DNA of 8,434 bases from Bacillota bacterium (GTDB lineage Bacteria; Bacillota; Limnochordia; Darwinibacteriales; Darwinibacteriaceae), in assembly GCA_012518325.1 (NCBI GenBank), contig JAAYSR010000095.1:1-8434 (forward strand). The letters run 5' to 3'. The translations under genes and the position numbers were made by a program. This document shows, piece by piece, positions 7,301 to 8,434 of the stretch. Each line of letters opens with the position of its first letter. Within the stretch, counting starts at the first letter, position 1. The notes beneath the pieces were generated by a model. That model did no database searches. It was not told where the DNA came from and worked only from the letters and a program-made list of their open reading frames with translations.

Positions 7301-8434
7301 CAGGGCCATGAGCCGAAGGGGCCGCAGCCAGGTTACAGGCGGAAGATCTTCACCAAGAAAATGAAAAGGGAGCACACCATCATCGTTCCGCAGATGGCCC
7401 CCATCCATTTCCGCTTCCTGGAGAAGGCCATGGCGTTGTCGGGATACAAAATTGTGGTCTGCCCTGCCATGGATAAGGAAGCGGTGGAGGTAGGCTTAAA
7501 GTATGTCAACAACGACGCCTGCTACCCGGCCATTATTGTTGTGGGGCAATTGCTGAAGGTATTGAACTCCGGCGAGTATGATCCGGACAATACCTCTGTG
7601 ATTATCAGCCAGACGGGAGGAGGATGCCGGGCTACAAACTACATCGGCTTCTTGCGTAAAGCACTGAAAGATGCAGGCTATCCCCAGGTGCCGGTTCTTT
7701 CCCTGAGCATACAGGGCTTTGAGAAGAATCCCGGATTTAAAATCACGTTGCCCCTGCTGCATAGAGCGATGATTGCCCTGGTTTACGGGGATCTCCTGAT
7801 GAAATGCCTCTACCGGGTGAGGCCCTATGAAAAAGTGCCTGGTTCCGCCAACGCACTCTACGAGAAATGGGCCCGAATTTGCGAACAATCCATGGCCTCC
7901 TATTCACCCAGGAAGTTTAGGGATAACATCTTAGGAATTGTGGCGGAGTTTGATGCCCTAGAGACAGTGGGAGCCGCCAAGCCAAAGGTCGGCCTGGTTG
8001 GGGAAATTCTGGTCAAGTACCACCCCACTGCAAACAATGATGTGGTGAGTTTGGTGGAAGCGGAGGGGGCGGAAGCGGTTGTACCTGAGCTTGTCGATTT
8101 CTTCCTCTACTCATTGCTGGGGTTTGATTTCAAGTACAGGTACTTGGCGGGCAGCAGGATTGAAAAGATGGCCTGCAACGCGGTGATAGAAATCATGGAG
8201 TTTTACCGCAGCACCTACCGGAAGGCTTTGGCAGCGAGCAAGAGGTTCAGCCCGCCCAAGCTGATCCGGGAAGTGGCCAAAAACGCTTCTAGAGTGATTT
8301 CCTTGGGCCACCAAACCGGAGAAGGCTGGTTCCTCACTGGCGAGATGGTAGAGCTGATCGAAAGCGGCGTCAACAATATTGTCTGTATGCAGCCCTTTGC
8401 CTGCCTGCCCAATCATGTGGTGGGCAAGGGGATG
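4343..8434 (+). CDS. Giant fused 2-hydroxyacyl-CoA dehydratase activase-type protein (3' end outside window)
   Basis: An open frame of 1364 codons, uninterrupted to the window end. Family members run to roughly 1400 residues, so probably only a short tail is missing. Domains in order: a first BcrAD/BadFG/HgdC-like ATPase module (about 7-260; phosphate loop GIDVGSTTAK at 8-17; Cys125 and Cys164); a second such module (about 320-590; GLDVGSTTTK at 323-332; Cys445 and Cys484); a four-cysteine linker (606, 609, 613, 632); a DUF2229-like domain (about 671-890, with C722YPGK and Cys747); and an HgdB-like region (about 980 onward; Cys1060 in NNDACYPA, Cys1095 in GGGCRA, Cys1354 in QPFACLPNH). HgdC uses a cluster bridged between subunits to push a low-potential electron, at the cost of ATP, into an HgdB-type acceptor. 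Here donor and acceptor-like parts are in one chain. The substrate is unknown. Cytoplasmic; oxygen sensitivity is expected. Confidence 0.9.
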   Translation, partial: METLVHMGIDVGSTTAKIVILNEQLEVIFSKYERHYADIKESVVSLITHAYEAFGDCPITLNITGSGGIAAAELLQVEFVQEVIAGTKAIQTFHPETDVVIELGGEDAKITFFQDGIEQRMNGICAGGTGSFIDQMAVLLRTDAAGLNELAKGYATIYPIAARCGVFAKSDIQPLLNDGAAREDVAASIFQSVVVQTVSGLACGRTIKGNVAFLGGPLYFLSELRQRFIETLELEDHQVIFPENPQLYIAIGAALQARDQEPMAFSALMDRINQLRDVSIEPTIRLRPLFRSQQELDEFRERHGRHSVARRELAGYEGKCFLGLDVGSTTTKAALIDDKGAILHSYYGSNEGKPLESVRKAVLGLYDVLPKGAKIANSVVTGYGEGLIKAALQVDIGEIETVAHYKAAEFFRPGVDFILDIGGQDMKCLHVKDGAIDNILLNEACSSGCGSFLETFAFSLNLSIEEFTEAALLAPNPVDLGSRCTVFMNSRVKQAQKEGATVGEISAGLAYSVVKNALYKVIKLRSKEELGEKVVVQGGTFHNDAVLRAFELLSDVEVVRPDIAGIMGAFGAALIARERYAEGCQSTLLDREALEALSVETKLTRCKGCSNNCLLTINYFGQGQRHISGNRCSKGAGAEKPKQHLPNLYDYSYERLFSYKPLDPNAAKRGRIGIPRVLNMYENYPFWFTLFTELGFSVVLSARSTKEIYEKGMETIPSESVCYPGKIAHGHVVDLVEKGVDVIFYPCLTHAQKEQQDADNNFNCPIVISYPEVVKNNVIQVQESGIKYLYPFLPFDHKGRLTERLAEELAQLGVSADEVVKAVDKAWAEQQRYRDDMRRKGEETLAYLAEHNLKGIVLAGRPYHLDPEINHGIPEMINDLGMAVLTEDSVAHLGQVVRPLRVVDQWAYHSRLYAAASFVAGEKNLELVQLNSFGCGLDAVTTDQVEEILSARSKMYTCLKIDEVNNLGSARIRIRSLQAAMAERDRQGHEPKGPQPGYRRKIFTKKMKREHTIIVPQMAPIHFRFLEKAMALSGYKIVVCPAMDKEAVEVGLKYVNNDACYPAIIVVGQLLKVLNSGEYDPDNTSVIISQTGGGCRATNYIGFLRKALKDAGYPQVPVLSLSIQGFEKNPGFKITLPLLHRAMIALVYGDLLMKCLYRVRPYEKVPGSANALYEKWARICEQSMASYSPRKFRDNILGIVAEFDALETVGAAKPKVGLVGEILVKYHPTANNDVVSLVEAEGAEAVVPELVDFFLYSLLGFDFKYRYLAGSRIEKMACNAVIEIMEFYRSTYRKALAASKRFSPPKLIREVAKNASRVISLGHQTGEGWFLTGEMVELIESGVNNIVCMQPFACLPNHVVGKGM

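Noticed and set aside
7496..7888. 130-codon open frame on the minus strand
   Set aside because: It lies wholly inside the activase gene, whose protein motifs (NNDACYPA, GGGCRA) are clear on the plus strand; the minus-strand product resembles nothing I know and has no convincing start signal.
1..8434. CRISPR array, tRNA/rRNA genes, insertion sequences or prophage att sites
   Set aside because: No regularly spaced repeats, no cloverleaf-like or rRNA-like segments, no transposase frame and no terminal inverted repeats were seen on reading both strands.

Overview
The window looks like chromosomal DNA of an anaerobic, spore-former-type Firmicute (Clostridia or a relative). Three things point there. 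The Shine-Dalgarno sequences are strong and purine-rich (GGAGG, AGGTGATCT), and GTG, TTG and apparently CTG starts are used alongside ATG. The MerR/TipAS regulator has a Gram-positive-style promoter and operator. The window ends in a giant 2-hydroxyacyl-CoA dehydratase activase-type gene, a family typical of strict anaerobes. This is inference from gene content; no rRNA or other marker is present. Every gene supported here is on the + strand.

Layout: (1) 1-237 is the tail of a small membrane protein. (2) 234-1911 holds three small accessory enzymes in a row: a P-loop kinase-like protein whose Walker A motif is recovered only if translation starts at a CTG at 234, a NUDIX hydrolase, and a GNAT acetyltransferase with a C-x-C-x-C-x-C stretch. 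(3) 1948-2820 is a TIM-barrel sugar-phosphate isomerase/epimerase-like enzyme. (4) 2870-3313 is a ferritin-like four-helix protein, ended by a terminator at 3327-3354. (5) 3356-4164 is a self-contained MerR/TipAS regulator with its own promoter, a 25-bp dyad in the -35/-10 spacer and a strong terminator at 4177-4216. (6) 4343 to the window end is one open frame of 1364 codons without a stop. It fuses two HgdC-like ATPase modules, a four-cysteine linker, a DUF2229-like domain and an HgdB-like C-terminal part.

Genes 1-5 are spaced closely enough to be one transcript (gaps of -4 to about 50 bases, no internal terminator seen), but their products do not form an obvious pathway. They look like a run of accessory or housekeeping functions. 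The regulator and the large iron-sulfur protein are separate transcription units. The most interesting item is the fused activase. Both ATPase modules keep the cluster-ligand cysteine pair at the same 39-residue spacing (C125/C164 and C445/C484), while the surrounding motifs have diverged. Its substrate cannot be told from the sequence. There is no gene-free stretch longer than 300 bases.
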